Of a stretch of 64,000 nucleotides of DNA, positions 35,109 to 45,266 are shown piece after piece. The DNA is from Billgrantia antri (GTDB lineage: Bacteria > Pseudomonadota > Gammaproteobacteria > Pseudomonadales > Halomonadaceae): NCBI RefSeq assembly GCF_019430905.1, contig NZ_JAHYCA010000001.1, positions 62,001 through 126,000 of the forward strand, read 5' to 3'. A model generated the notes under the pieces. That model did not search any database. It was not told where the DNA came from and worked only from the letters and a program-made list of their open reading frames with translations. A program made the translations under genes and the position numbers. Position 1 is the first letter of the stretch. Every line of letters starts with the position of its first letter.

Positions 35109-36425
35109 TCATGCGTCCCAGACCGGCCGCTGGTGCAGGTCGGACGGCAGGTAATCCTCCGCCCGTTCTCCCAGCCGAGCCATCAACTGCAGGAAGTCGC
35201 GGCGAGGCAGACGGACCTCGAGGCGCACCTTCCCCCCCTCTTCGTACTGTTCTTCCCGGACGGCGCCAAGCTCGTGCAGACCCGCCCTCAGCCGGCCCTG
35301 CTGCGGCGCCAGTTGCATGCTGAAATCGATGACGTCCTCCGCCAGACACTCCGACAGCGCCTGGCCGAGCAGATCGAGCCCGCGACCATCGCGCGCCGAC
35401 AGCCATACCGTTTCGGGACGCCCCTGACCGTCACGCTCGATCCGCGGGGCGCTATCCAACAGATCGATCTTGTTCATCACCTTGAGCATCGGGACGTCGA
35501 GCGCACCGATCTCGTCGAGCACGCCTTCGACCTGCGCCACGTTGAGCTCGCGGTCGGGATCGGCGGCATCGATCACGTGCACCAGCAGCGAGGCCTCGGC
35601 CGCCTCTTGGAGGGTGGCCTGGAAGGCTTCCACCAGCTTGTGCGGGAGATGGCGAATGAACCCGACCGTATCCGCCAGCACCACCGGACCGACATCGCCG
35701 ACTTCCAGCCGGCGCAGAGTTGGATCGAGCGTAGCGAACAACTGGTCGGCCGCATAGACCTTTGCTTCGGTCAGCGCATTGAACAGGGTCGACTTGCCGG
35801 CGTTGGTGTAACCGACCAGCGACACACTGGGGATCTCCGCCCGCGCCCGGGCACGGCGATTCTGGCTGCGCTGGCTGCGCACCTTGTCGAGGCGCTTGTG
35901 AATAGCCTTGATACGTGCCCGCAACAGCCGGCGGTCGGTCTCGAGCTGCGTCTCACCCGGGCCGCGTAGACCGATACCACCCTTCTGACGTTCCAGGTGA
36001 GTCCAGCCACGTACCAGACGCGTGGACATGTACTCCAGTTGCGCCAGCTCGACTTGCAGCTTGCCCTCGTGGGTACGTGCTCGCTGAGCGAAAATGTCGA
36101 GTATCAGTCCCGTGCGATCCAGCACTCGGCACTTGAGCTCCCGCTCCAGATTGCGCTCCTGGGAAGGGCTCAAGCCGTGGTTGAAGATGACGAGCTCGGC
36201 ACCGTGCACCCTCAGCGCCTCACGCAGCTCCTCAACCTTGCCGCTACCGATGAAGGTGCGCGAATCGGGCCGATGCCGGCTGCCGCTGAGCAGCATGGCC
36301 GGCTCGGCACCGGCGGAACGAACCAGCTCCATGAACTCGCCAGGGTCCTCGCGCTCGCGCTCGTCCTGGAAGTCGACATGCACCAGTACTGCCGTTTCAC
36401 CGGCGTCGGGTCGTTCAAAAAACAA
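35109..36425 (-). CDS. hflX: Ribosome-associated GTPase HflX
   Basis: 438 residues starting from a TTG at 36423-36425 with GAGGT upstream; the N-terminus FFERPDAGETAVLVHVDF agrees with HflX of pseudomonads, so the unusual start is likely real. The N-terminal domain has RTFIGSGKVEEL and GLSPSQERNLE; GIGLRGPGETQLETDRR precedes the G domain with Walker A GYTNAGKST (205-213), DTVGFI and NKIDLL. HflX splits stalled ribosomes under heat and antibiotic stress. It lies nine bases from hfq, in the conserved miaA-hfq-hflX-hflKC order. Confidence 0.96.
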   Translation of the reverse strand: MFFERPDAGETAVLVHVDFQDEREREDPGEFMELVRSAGAEPAMLLSGSRHRPDSRTFIGSGKVEELREALRVHGAELVIFNHGLSPSQERNLERELKCRVLDRTGLILDIFAQRARTHEGKLQVELAQLEYMSTRLVRGWTHLERQKGGIGLRGPGETQLETDRRLLRARIKAIHKRLDKVRSQRSQNRRARARAEIPSVSLVGYTNAGKSTLFNALTEAKVYAADQLFATLDPTLRRLEVGDVGPVVLADTVGFIRHLPHKLVEAFQATLQEAAEASLLVHVIDAADPDRELNVAQVEGVLDEIGALDVPMLKVMNKIDLLDSAPRIERDGQGRPETVWLSARDGRGLDLLGQALSECLAEDVIDFSMQLAPQQGRLRAGLHELGAVREEQYEEGGKVRLEVRLPRRDFLQLMARLGERAEDYLPSDLHQRPVWDA

Positions 36426-36433
36426 TCAATACC

Positions 36434-36685
36434 TCACGCGTTGCTGTCCGGCTGGGCCGCAGGGTCCTGCGGCGGTAGCCGCACGTTGCGCGAAGGCACC
36501 ACGGTGGAGATGGCGTGCTTGTAGACCATCTGACTGACGGTGTTGCGCAACAGGATCACGAACTGATCGAACGACTCGATCTGTCCCTGCAGCTTGATGC
36601 CGTTGACCAGGAAAATCGAAACCGGAATGCGCTCCTTGCGCAGAATGTTCAGGTACGGGTCTTGAAGGGACTGCCCTTTGGACAT
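36434..36685 (-). CDS. hfq: RNA chaperone Hfq
   Basis: 83 residues. The Sm1 and Sm2 motifs are intact: [39 protein letters not shown], and the YKHAIST loop at the proximal RNA-binding face. The C-terminal tail is short ([18 protein letters not shown]). The hexamer pairs small RNAs with mRNAs. It sits between miaA and hflX, its usual place in gammaproteobacteria. Confidence 0.98.
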   Translation of the reverse strand: MSKGQSLQDPYLNILRKERIPVSIFLVNGIKLQGQIESFDQFVILLRNTVSQMVYKHAISTVVPSRNVRLPPQDPAAQPDSNA

Positions 36686-36774
36686 GTTACCTCTCCCTAA
36701 TACGTTCTCATGAGGGGTGGAAGTTGTGTTCTTTCTCGGCTGGTCACCCGGCCACTCGAAGCCAACATCTTACG

Positions 36775-37713
36775 CTAAGAGCCCGATTCACGCACGAATT
36801 TCAGGACCGTGTCCAATGCATGCCGGCTTTGACTATCGACCCAGTGTAGCGCCGTCCAGCTCCGCAGCCAGGTCAATTGACGCTTGGCCAGCTGCCGGGT
36901 CGCCACCACGGTGCGTTGACGCAGTTGTTCGAGATCGCCCCTGCCGTCGAGGTATTCCCAAGCCTGGCGGTAACCCACGCTTTTCATCGATGGCAGACCG
37001 AGATGCAGGTCATCACGCACCTTCAGCGCCTCGACTTCGGCAATGAGGCCGGCCGCCAGCATGATCTCGAAACGTGCGCCGATGCGCTCATGCAGGACAC
37101 GACGATCAAAAGGCGTGAAACCTATCGACAACACTTCCCAGGGGAAGGTTTCAGGACGTTGCCGACGCCACAGCTCGGTCAGGGTCGTGCCGCTCGCCCG
37201 ATAAACCTCCAGCGCTCGCATCAGGCGCTGCGGATCGTTGGGATGAATGCGGCGGGCAGCATCGGGATCGACCCTGGCGAGCTCGGCGTGCAGTCCAGCC
37301 AGACCGCTACGCTCGAGCTGCCGCGCCAGTTCGGCGCGTATCGCCGGATCGGCCGCCGGCAGGTTGGCCACCCCCTCTAGCAGGCGCTTGGCATACATCA
37401 TGGTGCCGCCGACCAGCAGCGGGGTGCGACCGGCTGCGGTTATTCGCCGCATCTCGCGGCGCGCATCCTCGCGGAAATCCGCCGCCGAATAGGGTTCAGC
37501 CGGATCACGGATGTCGATCAGCCGGTGCGGGGCGCGCGCCAGCTCCTCCGGCGACGGCTTGGCGCTGCCGATATCCATGCCGCGGTAGACCATCGCCGAG
37601 TCCATGCTGATCAGTTCGCAGTCGAGCCGCTCATGCAGCGCAATGGCCAGGTCGGTCTTGCCGGCGGCAGTAGGGCCCATCAAGAGGATGGCGAGCGGAC
37701 GTCTTGGAGACAT
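36775..37713 (-). CDS. miaA: tRNA dimethylallyltransferase
   Basis: 312 residues. It transfers the dimethylallyl group to A37 of tRNAs that read UNN codons. The P-loop GPTAAGKTD (13-21) and MDSAMVYRGMDIGSAKPS are characteristic; LLVGGTMMYAKRLLEGVA and DPQRLMRALEVYRASG follow. It starts 15 bases after mutL ends and lies in the amiB-mutL-miaA-hfq operon order. Confidence 0.97.
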   Translation of the reverse strand: MSPRRPLAILLMGPTAAGKTDLAIALHERLDCELISMDSAMVYRGMDIGSAKPSPEELARAPHRLIDIRDPAEPYSAADFREDARREMRRITAAGRTPLLVGGTMMYAKRLLEGVANLPAADPAIRAELARQLERSGLAGLHAELARVDPDAARRIHPNDPQRLMRALEVYRASGTTLTELWRRQRPETFPWEVLSIGFTPFDRRVLHERIGARFEIMLAAGLIAEVEALKVRDDLHLGLPSMKSVGYRQAWEYLDGRGDLEQLRQRTVVATRQLAKRQLTWLRSWTALHWVDSQSRHALDTVLKFVRESGS

Positions 37714-37728
37714 GAACTTGGCGCTTCC

Positions 37729-39675
37729 TTACTGCCCACGCAGGAAAAGACGGTCGAGTTGCTTGAGCGACATCTCGGTCCAGGTGGGCCGGCCATGGTT
37801 GCACTGGCCGCTGCGCTCAGTGCGCTCCATGTCGCGCAGCAAGGCATTCATCTCGGTCGTGGTCAGGCGACGGTTGGCACGAACGCTGCCGTGACAAGCC
37901 ATCGTGGCTAGCAGTTCGTTGATCCGAGCCTCGAGCCGGTCGGAGCGGCCATAGCGCTCCAGGTCGCCGAGCATGTCGCGGATCAGCGGCTCGACGTCGG
38001 CATCGGCCAGCAGCGCCGGAACCTGACGCACCAGCAGGGTCTCGGGCCCCGCCACGTCGAGCTCGACGCCCAGGCGGCTGAATGCATCGCGTTCGGCCTC
38101 GGCGGTCGCCACCTCGGCGTGGCTGGCAGCCATCGACACCGGTACAAGCAGCGGCTGCGCTTCCAGTACCCCCTTGTGTACCTGATCCTTCATGCGTTCG
38201 TAGACGATACGTTCATGAGCGGCGTGCATATCGACGATGAGCAGCCCCTGTGCCGTCTGCGACAGGATGTAGATGCCGTGCAACTGGGCGATGGCAAAGC
38301 CCAGCGGCGGTATGCCGCTGCCCTCCTCCGCCGGCGGCAGCTGGGAGGATGCCGCCGTGGCCGCCAGTGCCGCAGAGGAGGGCGACATTCCGGCGCCAGC
38401 CGGCTCGTCACCGACCGGCTGCGGCGTCAGCAGGCGGTCTTCATGGTCGGGATGCAGCGCGCGATAGCCGCTCATGAAGGCGCGCACGCGATCGGCCGTG
38501 ACCCTCTCTGCCGACTCGCTGGCGTGATGCAACCCGATGGGCTGCTGTTGCCAGCGCCCGGCCGGCTCCTGCACCGCACTTTCGCCACCCTGACTCGCAA
38601 CGGGGAGTGTCGTGTCGGTGTCGCTCCCATCACCCTCCTCATGCGAGCCAGGGCGCGTCTCGGCCAACGCCCGGTGCAGGCTGGAGAAGAGAAAGTCGTG
38701 CACCAGCCGGCCGTCACGGAAGCGAACCTCATGCTTGGTGGGGTGGACGTTGACGTCCACCACCGTGGGATCGACCTCCAGGTAGAGTACGAACACCGGA
38801 TGGCGGCCGTGGAAGAGCACGTCGCGGTACGCTTGGCGGATCGCATGTGCCACCAGTCGGTCGCGAACCACCCGGCCGTTGACGAAGAAGTACTGCTGAT
38901 CGGCCTGGGCACGGGAATGCGTCGGCAAGCCCACCCAGCCCCACAGGCGCAGCCCGCCGGCCGCCAGGTCGAGATGCAGGGCGTTGTCTAGGAAGCCCTT
39001 GCCCAGCAGCGCGGCGATACGGCGCTCGCGACGAGGAGCGTCGTCACCCGGCGGCAACTGATGCACGGTCTTCTGGTTGTGGCGCAGCACCCAGGCGATG
39101 TCGTAGCGCGAAAGTGCGAGCCGGCGGAAGGCTTCCTCCACATGCCCGTATTCGGTCTTCTCGGTGCGCAGGAACTTGCGCCGTGCCGGCGTGTTGAAAA
39201 ACAGGTCGCGCACTGTGACCGAAGTGCCCCGCGGGTGGGGCGCCGGAGTGACACGGGGCTCCATCTGGCGCCCTTCGGCCACCACGCGCCAGCCGCTGCG
39301 CGGTTCGTCCTCAACGTTGGCGACGAGTTCCAGGCGCGAGACCGAGCTGATGGAGGCCAGCGCCTCGCCACGGAAGCCGAGGCTGGCCACGCCCTCCAGA
39401 TCCTCCAGCGAGGCGATCTTGCTGGTGGCGTGCCGCGACAGCGCCAGCGGCAGGTCGTCCTCAGCGATTCCACTGCCGTCGTCGCGCACGCGGATCAGCC
39501 GTACCCCGCCGGACTCGAGCTCAACTTCGATACGCGTGCTGCCGGCATCGATGGCGTTCTCTACCAGTTCCTTGACCACCGATGCCGGGCGCTCCACCAC
39601 CTCACCGGCGGCGATCTGGTTGGCCAGCCTGGGATCGAGGACGCGGATGCGTCGTGTTTCTTCGACTACCGTCAT
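37729..39675 (-). CDS. mutL: DNA mismatch repair protein MutL
   Basis: 648 residues. The N-terminal GHKL ATPase shows [15 protein letters not shown] (36-50), DDGSGI and [10 protein letters not shown]. The C-terminal dimer domain contains [12 protein letters not shown], which fits the DQHA(x)2E(x)4E metal-binding endonuclease motif; so this MutL probably nicks DNA itself, as expected for species without MutH. A Ser/Ala/Pro-rich linker sits near residues 340-460. It overlaps amiB by four bases. Confidence 0.97.
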   Translation of the reverse strand: MTVVEETRRIRVLDPRLANQIAAGEVVERPASVVKELVENAIDAGSTRIEVELESGGVRLIRVRDDGSGIAEDDLPLALSRHATSKIASLEDLEGVASLGFRGEALASISSVSRLELVANVEDEPRSGWRVVAEGRQMEPRVTPAPHPRGTSVTVRDLFFNTPARRKFLRTEKTEYGHVEEAFRRLALSRYDIAWVLRHNQKTVHQLPPGDDAPRRERRIAALLGKGFLDNALHLDLAAGGLRLWGWVGLPTHSRAQADQQYFFVNGRVVRDRLVAHAIRQAYRDVLFHGRHPVFVLYLEVDPTVVDVNVHPTKHEVRFRDGRLVHDFLFSSLHRALAETRPGSHEEGDGSDTDTTLPVASQGGESAVQEPAGRWQQQPIGLHHASESAERVTADRVRAFMSGYRALHPDHEDRLLTPQPVGDEPAGAGMSPSSAALAATAASSQLPPAEEGSGIPPLGFAIAQLHGIYILSQTAQGLLIVDMHAAHERIVYERMKDQVHKGVLEAQPLLVPVSMAASHAEVATAEAERDAFSRLGVELDVAGPETLLVRQVPALLADADVEPLIRDMLGDLERYGRSDRLEARINELLATMACHGSVRANRRLTTTEMNALLRDMERTERSGQCNHGRPTWTEMSLKQLDRLFLRGQ

Positions 39676-41150
39676 GAGCGCGGAATCCGTAGTACCTGTC
39701 CGACGCGGATCACGTCGCCATTGAGTTCGTTGGCCTGTTTGAGCTGCGCCACCGGCACGCCGTGGCGGGCGGCAATCTGCGACAGCGTGTCGCCCGGCTG
39801 GATGCGGTATTCGTTGCCCGAGGGCGTACGCTGATTGTCGCGCTGCCAGGCCAGCAGACTCGCCGGGGGCGGGTTGCTGCGGAAGTGAGCCCGGATTCCC
39901 TCGAAAATGGACTCCGACATCCGCTGCTGATGACCCGAGTCGCGCAGGCGACGCTCTTCGTCGGGGTTCGAGATGAAGCCCGTTTCGATCAGCAGCGAGG
40001 GGATGTCAGGCGACTTCAGCACCATGAAGCCGGCCTGCTCGACTCGCGACTTGTGCAGGCGGTTGACGCGACCCAATTGATCGAGTACCTGCCCGCCGAT
40101 GGCCAGAGAGTCGTTGAGAGTCGCTGTCATGGTCAGGTCGAGGAGCACGCCGCGCAGCACCTCGTCCTTGTCGTTGAGCGAGAGATTGCCGTCCACACCG
40201 CCGATCAGGTCGGCCTGGTTCTCGCTCGCCGCCAGCCACTGAGCGGTCTCCGACGTGGCACCGCGCTGGGACAGGGCATAGACCGAGCTGCCATTGGGGC
40301 GGGGGCTATTGAAGGCATCGGCATGGATCGAGACGAAGAAATCGGCCTTCTGCTCACGGGCAATACGAGTACGCTGGCGCAGCCCAATATAGTAGTCGCC
40401 ATCACGAATCATGACGGCACGAAAGCCCTCGGTATCCTCGACCAGGCGCTGCAGGCGACGGGCGATCTCCAGCACCACGTCCTTCTCTCGCGTGCCGCTG
40501 GGGCCGATGGCGCCCGGATCCTCGCCACCGTGGCCGGCATCGATGGCAATGATGATGTCGCGACGCGGATGAGGTGCCGCCGGCTGCTGTGCCACCACCT
40601 CGGGGTCGACCCGCGGTGCATCCGCCTCGGCGGCTCCGCTGCGATGCCGATTGGCCGCGATTTCCTGCTCGCGGATCATCGACTCGATCGGGTCGATGGG
40701 GTTCTGCACCGCACTCTCGCCCGGATACTCCATGTCCACCACCAGACGGTGACCGTACTGCTCGTTGGGCGGCAAGGTAAAGTGGCGCGGCTCCACCTCG
40801 CGGGAAAGATCCAGCACCACGCGCAGACCGCCGCCGTCGCGCCGCCCGCTGCGCACCGCCGTGATGGCGCTGCCCTCCAGCTCCAGGCTTGCCAGATCGG
40901 TGTCGAGCCCGCTCTGGTCGAGGTCGATCACCAGACGTCGCGGGTTGTCCAGGGAGAAGACATTGGCCTCGGCATGGGCGGAGAGGTCGAATACCAGTCG
41001 CGCATGGTCAGGTGCCGCCCACAGGCGAATATTGTCGACCTGGGCCGCCTGTACCGGTGCGACCGGTACGATCTGCAGCCCCCAGGCCACCAGCAGGCAG
41101 CAACGTAGCGCTCGACCGACACGCCCCATGGGCAGGTTTCGCATACTCAT
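39672..41150 (-). CDS. amiB: N-acetylmuramoyl-L-alanine amidase with AMIN and LysM domains
   Basis: 492 residues from the ATG at 41148-41150, which overlaps the tsaE stop by one base (TGATG); a GTG one codon upstream is an alternative. A signal peptide ([17 protein letters not shown]) is followed by an AMIN domain ([20 protein letters not shown]), the zinc amidase_3 domain ([41 protein letters not shown] with ligands His, Glu, His) and a C-terminal LysM ([18 protein letters not shown]). It cuts the peptide stem from MurNAc during daughter-cell separation and needs an EnvC/NlpD-type activator. Confidence 0.95.
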   Translation of the reverse strand: MSMRNLPMGRVGRALRCCLLVAWGLQIVPVAPVQAAQVDNIRLWAAPDHARLVFDLSAHAEANVFSLDNPRRLVIDLDQSGLDTDLASLELEGSAITAVRSGRRDGGGLRVVLDLSREVEPRHFTLPPNEQYGHRLVVDMEYPGESAVQNPIDPIESMIREQEIAANRHRSGAAEADAPRVDPEVVAQQPAAPHPRRDIIIAIDAGHGGEDPGAIGPSGTREKDVVLEIARRLQRLVEDTEGFRAVMIRDGDYYIGLRQRTRIAREQKADFFVSIHADAFNSPRPNGSSVYALSQRGATSETAQWLAASENQADLIGGVDGNLSLNDKDEVLRGVLLDLTMTATLNDSLAIGGQVLDQLGRVNRLHKSRVEQAGFMVLKSPDIPSLLIETGFISNPDEERRLRDSGHQQRMSESIFEGIRAHFRSNPPPASLLAWQRDNQRTPSGNEYRIQPGDTLSQIAARHGVPVAQLKQANELNGDVIRVGQVLRIPRS

Positions 41151-41650
41151 CACGGCGTTTCACGCTCTCCGTCGCTGATCATGTCGGCAAGAGCGGCCTC
41201 CATCGCCAGTGCCTCGAGCACTGACCGGCCATGTTCGGTATGCGCCTCGAGCCTTGCCTCGCGTCCGGCACCGTCCAGCGATAGCGTCACGCTCAGATCG
41301 GGTGGCGGCAGCCAGCCTTCGCCCCGGCTTGGCCACTCGACGATACTCAGGGCATCGTCGGCGAACAGATCACGCCCTCCAATGAACTCCAGCTCTTCGG
41401 CGTCGCCCAGGCGGTAGAGGTCGAAGTGGTAGACTCGATAGCCCTTCAGCTCATAGGGCTCGACCAGCGTGTAGGTGGGGCTCTTGACCGCCCCCGTATG
41501 TCCACACGCACGCAGGATGCCGCGGGTCAATGTTGTCTTGCCCGCGCCCAACTCCCCCTCGAGATAGATGCGTCCTCGCCCCTTCATGGCCGCTCCCAGG
41601 CACTGCCCGAAGATGACCTGACGGTCTTCATCAGCGAGTCTTATGCGCAT
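41150..41650 (-). CDS. tsaE: tRNA threonylcarbamoyladenosine biosynthesis ATPase TsaE
   Basis: 166 residues from the ATG at 41648-41650 (GGGGGG-rich site upstream). Walker A GELGAGKTT, then SPTYTLVEPYE and HFDLYRLGDAEELEFIG, the TsaE hallmark. It powers the TsaB-TsaD complex that makes t6A37 in ANN-decoding tRNAs. Its start overlaps the end of nnr by 20 bases and its stop touches the amiB start, so nnr-tsaE-amiB-mutL-miaA-hfq form one compact operon. Confidence 0.96.
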   Translation of the reverse strand: MRIRLADEDRQVIFGQCLGAAMKGRGRIYLEGELGAGKTTLTRGILRACGHTGAVKSPTYTLVEPYELKGYRVYHFDLYRLGDAEELEFIGGRDLFADDALSIVEWPSRGEGWLPPPDLSVTLSLDGAGREARLEAHTEHGRSVLEALAMEAALADMISDGERETP

Positions 41651-43193
41651 CGCGCCCCCCTGCAAGCGAATGAACCCCCGGTTCGAAATCGGGGTTGACG
41701 ATGACTCGGGCATAGGATGCCAGATCGGCAGCCAGCAGACCACGCTCCCCCGCGTCGCGCACGGCCGTGTCAGCGGCCATGGCGTGCACCATGACCCCCA
41801 GCCGGGCCGCCACCTCCAGCGGCAGGCCTTGGGCCAGCAGCGCCCCGAGAATCCCCGAGAGCACATCGCCCATGCCACCGGAGGCCATGCCCGGATTGCC
41901 GTAGGGACATACTGCCGTGCCGTCCGGCCCCGCTATCAGACTACCGGCCCCCTTGAGCACGACCACTCCGCCATAGCGGCGTTGCAGCTCGCGCACCGCC
42001 GCGGGGCGGTCAGTCTCCACCTCCGCCGTGGAGCAGCCCAGCAACCGCCCCGCCTCGCCCGGGTGGGGCGTCAGAACCCAGTCGTCGCGCTGCTTCCCGC
42101 AAAAACGGGAGGCGAGCAGGTTAAGCCCATCGGCATCGACAACGAGCGGCTTCGACTCGGCCAACGCCGCCTGCAGCATGCCCTCCCCCCAGGCACCCTG
42201 GCCTAGTCCCGGACCGACCACCAGCACATCGGCCTTGCCGGGAAGCTCGCCAAGTTCAGCGGCCCCGCGCAAGCCGTGCACCATCACCTCGGGACGGTAG
42301 GTGAGGCAGGCCGTGACATGTTCCGGCGCCGTGGCCAGGCTGATCTTGCCAGCACCCAGGCGCGCCGCCGCCTCGCTGGCGAGCAGCGCCGCACCGCCGA
42401 AGCCCGGCGCCCCGCCCAGAATCAGCACATGACCCATGGCGCCCTTATGGGCGTCGCGCGAGCGGGGCGGCAACCACGCCTCGAGCAGAGCCTTGTCCAA
42501 CAGCTCGGCGGCCGGTACCAGATCGGCATGACGCCGCCCATCGACGCCCAGGGCACGAAAGTGCACCTCGCCGGTACGGGCGGGCGCGCGCCCGGTGTGC
42601 AGGCCGACCTTGTCGCCGATGAAGGTCACCGTACGCGTTGCACTTACCGCCACGCCGAGCACCGCCCCGGTATCGGCGGCCAGCCCCGATGGTATGTCGA
42701 TGGCCAGAACCGGCAGGCTGCTGGCATTGATCGCCTCGATCGCATCGCGGAACTCACCGCGCACCTCGCCGGTGAGGCCGGTACCGAGCAGGGCATCGAC
42801 GACCACCTCGCCGGTGAACTCGATTCCCTTGCGCCACGGCTCGAGACCCACGCCTGCGGCGGTGGCCATTTCCGCGGCGCGTGCTGCGTCGCCCTCGAGC
42901 GCATTCGGCGGCTTCAGCGCAATGCGCTGCACCTCGACACCCGCCACTGCCGCTAGCGCCGCCAGCACGTGGCCGTCGCCGCCATTGTTGCCACCGCCAC
43001 ACAGTACGCTGATGCGCTTCACACCCGGCCAGCGTGCCTTGAGGCTCTGCCACGCCGCCGTGGCCGCCCGCTGCATCAGCGCGAAGCCTTCGATCCCGGC
43101 TGCAATGGTGCGACGATCGAGTTCGCGTACCTGCTCAGCACGGTACAGTGGACGCAACGCTACCTGCTCTTGGTCGGAACGATTGCCAGACAT
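41631..43193 (-). CDS. nnr: Bifunctional NAD(P)H-hydrate epimerase / ADP-dependent dehydratase
   Basis: 520 residues from the ATG at 43191-43193 (AGGGAGA upstream), matching the E. coli fused enzyme. The N-terminal YjeF epimerase domain has VLCGGGNNGGDGHVLA and VVDALLGTGLTGEV. The C-terminal ribokinase-like dehydratase has GHVLILGGAPGFGGAALLA, VLTPHPGEAGRLLG and NPGMASGGMGDVLSG. Together they repair hydrated NADH/NADPH. First gene of the leftward operon and divergent from queG. Confidence 0.96.
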   Translation of the reverse strand: MSGNRSDQEQVALRPLYRAEQVRELDRRTIAAGIEGFALMQRAATAAWQSLKARWPGVKRISVLCGGGNNGGDGHVLAALAAVAGVEVQRIALKPPNALEGDAARAAEMATAAGVGLEPWRKGIEFTGEVVVDALLGTGLTGEVRGEFRDAIEAINASSLPVLAIDIPSGLAADTGAVLGVAVSATRTVTFIGDKVGLHTGRAPARTGEVHFRALGVDGRRHADLVPAAELLDKALLEAWLPPRSRDAHKGAMGHVLILGGAPGFGGAALLASEAAARLGAGKISLATAPEHVTACLTYRPEVMVHGLRGAAELGELPGKADVLVVGPGLGQGAWGEGMLQAALAESKPLVVDADGLNLLASRFCGKQRDDWVLTPHPGEAGRLLGCSTAEVETDRPAAVRELQRRYGGVVVLKGAGSLIAGPDGTAVCPYGNPGMASGGMGDVLSGILGALLAQGLPLEVAARLGVMVHAMAADTAVRDAGERGLLAADLASYARVIVNPDFEPGVHSLAGGRDAHKTR

Positions 43194-43293
43194 CCGGTGT
43201 CTCCCTGCCGGCATTGCTTTATCATGGGAGTTTAAGCACCACATCGTTGACGCCAATCCCCCCGCTGTGTTTTTGCCCGGTTTTTTCTCGATC

Positions 43294-44394
43294 ATGCCTC
43301 TCCCTGCGACCCTGGACGACAAAGCACTGGCCGAACTGGCCACGACGATCAAGACCTGGGGCCGTGAACTCGGCTTCCAGCAGGTGGGCATCGCCGATGT
43401 CGACCTGGCCGCGGACGAGTTGCATCTGCAGCGCTGGATCGATGCCGGCTACCACGGCGAAATGAGCTTCATGGCCAAGCACGGCAGCAAGCGCACGCGC
43501 CCCGAGGAGCTGGTACCCGGCACCCTGCGCGTCATCAGCGTGCGCCTGGACTACCTGCCTGCCGAAGTCGAAAGCGCCAAGGTGCTTGGCCAGCCGCAGA
43601 AGGCCTATGTCTCGCGCTATGCGGTGGGTCGCGACTACCACAAGCTGATGCGCAAGCGCCTGGCCACCCTGGCCAAGTGGATCGAGGAACGCATCGGCCC
43701 GTTCGGCTACCGTGCCTTCGTCGATTCGGCGCCGGTGATGGAGCGCGCCCTGGCGCGCAAGGCCGGGCTCGGCTGGGTGGGCAAGAATGCCATGCTGCTC
43801 AACCCGCGGGCGGGCTCGCTGTTCTTTCTCGGCGAACTCTACGTGGACCTGCCGCTGCCCGTCGATCCCCCCTTCGACAGCGAGCACTGCGGCAGCTGCA
43901 GCGCCTGCCGCACGGCCTGCCCCACCGGGGCCATCGTCGAGGACAAGGTGGTCGACTCCAGGGCCTGCATCTCCTACCTCACCATCGAGCTGTTCGGCAG
44001 CATACCCGAGCGCTTTCGCGAGGCCATGGGCAACCGTGTGTTCGGCTGCGACGACTGCCAGTTGGTTTGCCCGTTCACCCGCTTCACCCGCGCCACGGCA
44101 GAGGACGATTTCGCCCCGCGCCACGATCTGGATCGCGCCAGCCTGGTATCGCTGTTCGCCTGGGGCGAGGAAGAGTTCCTCGACAAGACCGCCGGCAGCC
44201 CGATCCGTCGCATCGGCTACGAGCGCTGGCTGCGCAACCTGGCGGTGGGGCTGGGCAACGCCCCCTGGAGCGAAGCCGTGGAGGCAGCCCTGCGCGCCCG
44301 CCTCGCCTACCCCTCCGATCTGGTGCGTGAACACGTGCGCTGGGCGCTCGGGCGGCAGCGCGAGAAGCGTGGCAGAGTCATCGCCAGTGTCTGA
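43294..44394 (+). CDS. queG: Epoxyqueuosine reductase
   Basis: 366 residues. It catalyses the last step of queuosine synthesis on tRNA using cobalamin and two [4Fe-4S] clusters. The cluster motifs are CGSCSACRTACPTGAI and CDDCQLVCPFTRF; the B12-site segment RYAVGRDYHKLMRKRL and VDSAPVMERALARKAGLGW are typical. The ATG at 43294 has a weak ribosome-binding site, but no upstream start fits the family N-terminus better. Divergent from nnr over a 100-base gap. Confidence 0.95.
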   Translation: MPLPATLDDKALAELATTIKTWGRELGFQQVGIADVDLAADELHLQRWIDAGYHGEMSFMAKHGSKRTRPEELVPGTLRVISVRLDYLPAEVESAKVLGQPQKAYVSRYAVGRDYHKLMRKRLATLAKWIEERIGPFGYRAFVDSAPVMERALARKAGLGWVGKNAMLLNPRAGSLFFLGELYVDLPLPVDPPFDSEHCGSCSACRTACPTGAIVEDKVVDSRACISYLTIELFGSIPERFREAMGNRVFGCDDCQLVCPFTRFTRATAEDDFAPRHDLDRASLVSLFAWGEEEFLDKTAGSPIRRIGYERWLRNLAVGLGNAPWSEAVEAALRARLAYPSDLVREHVRWALGRQREKRGRVIASV

Positions 44395-44406
44395 TTGTTG
44401 GCTGAA

Positions 44407-44545
44407 CCGCGGCTCAAGATGCCAACGCTAGCGGCGCCGGGGACAGGGCGAAGCGGAGGTCTTTTGCCATGGATGGCAAAAGTAGCGCCCAGGGATGGGT
44501 TCACAGCGCCTCCGCGCAGCCCTGTCGACGGAGTAGCCGCGGGAT
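44407..44545. repeat. Structured intergenic repeat with GGATG-centred dyads, copy A
   Basis: Between queG and orn. Outer arms CCGCGGCT (44407-44414) and AGCCGCGG pair; inside, CAGGGC...GCGGAGG pairs with CCTCCGC...GCCCTG; the centre has the perfect dyad CTTTTGCCAT-GG-ATGGCAAAAG (44461-44482), followed by AGTAGCGCCCAGGGATGGG. The AGTAGCGC...CAGGGATG words recur in the 47.2 kb intergenic region. It looks like a dispersed extragenic repeat of gammaproteobacteria; I do not know an established name. No reading frame lies in it. Confidence 0.65.
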
Positions 44546-44593
44546 CAAGCCCGCTGCCCTCATTGTCAGCGCTCGTCTCCCGTTGCCGCAGGA

Positions 44594-45178
44594 TCACTCC
44601 TCCTCGTCACGCTCGCTGCCGGCCAGGCGCAAGAAGGTATTGCGGTAGTGCGCCAGCTCGTCCAGCGATTCGCGAATGTCATCCAGCGCCTGATGGGTGT
44701 TGCGCTTGTTGAAGCCGGCCAGCGCGCCCGGGTTCCAGCGCTTGGCTAGTTCCTTCAGGGTCGAGACGTCCAGGTTGCGATAGTGGAAGAAGGCCAGCAA
44801 CTCGCGCATCTCGCGCTCGAGGAAGCGCCGATCCTGATGCACGCTGTTGCCGCACATGGGCGAGGTGCCAGGCACCACGTATTGCTTCAGGAACTCGAGG
44901 GTCTGCCGCTCGGCCTCGGCGGTGTCGATACGGCTCTGCTTGACCCGCTCGACCAGGCCAGACTCGCCGTGGGTCTTCTGGTTCCACTCGTCCATGGCGG
45001 CGAGCAGGCTGTCGGGCTGGTGCACGGCGATCACTGGTCCTTCGGCGATCAGATTGAGATCGTTGTCGGTAATCAGCGTTGCCACTTCGATGATGCGCTC
45101 ACGCTCGGGCTCGAGTCCGGTCATCTCGAGGTCGATCCATACCAGCAGATCGTCGCGTGGCGCAGGCATGTTGGGCAT
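44594..45178 (-). CDS. orn: Oligoribonuclease
   Basis: 194 residues. A DEDDh 3'-5' exonuclease: [12 protein letters not shown] carries the first D-E pair, [17 protein letters not shown] the next Asp, and [20 protein letters not shown] the closing His/Asp. It degrades 2-5 nucleotide RNAs and also pGpG, so it completes c-di-GMP breakdown (established in Pseudomonas). AGGAG precedes the ATG. Divergent from rsgA. Confidence 0.97.
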   Translation of the reverse strand: MPNMPAPRDDLLVWIDLEMTGLEPERERIIEVATLITDNDLNLIAEGPVIAVHQPDSLLAAMDEWNQKTHGESGLVERVKQSRIDTAEAERQTLEFLKQYVVPGTSPMCGNSVHQDRRFLEREMRELLAFFHYRNLDVSTLKELAKRWNPGALAGFNKRNTHQALDDIRESLDELAHYRNTFLRLAGSERDEEE

Positions 45179-45266
45179 GGGTCAGGCTCCTGGGTTGAAG
45201 GGCGCGGCAGGACAGGCCGAGCCACGCTGGGTACAATGCCGCTATTGTAACGATCTTCGGGCGCTC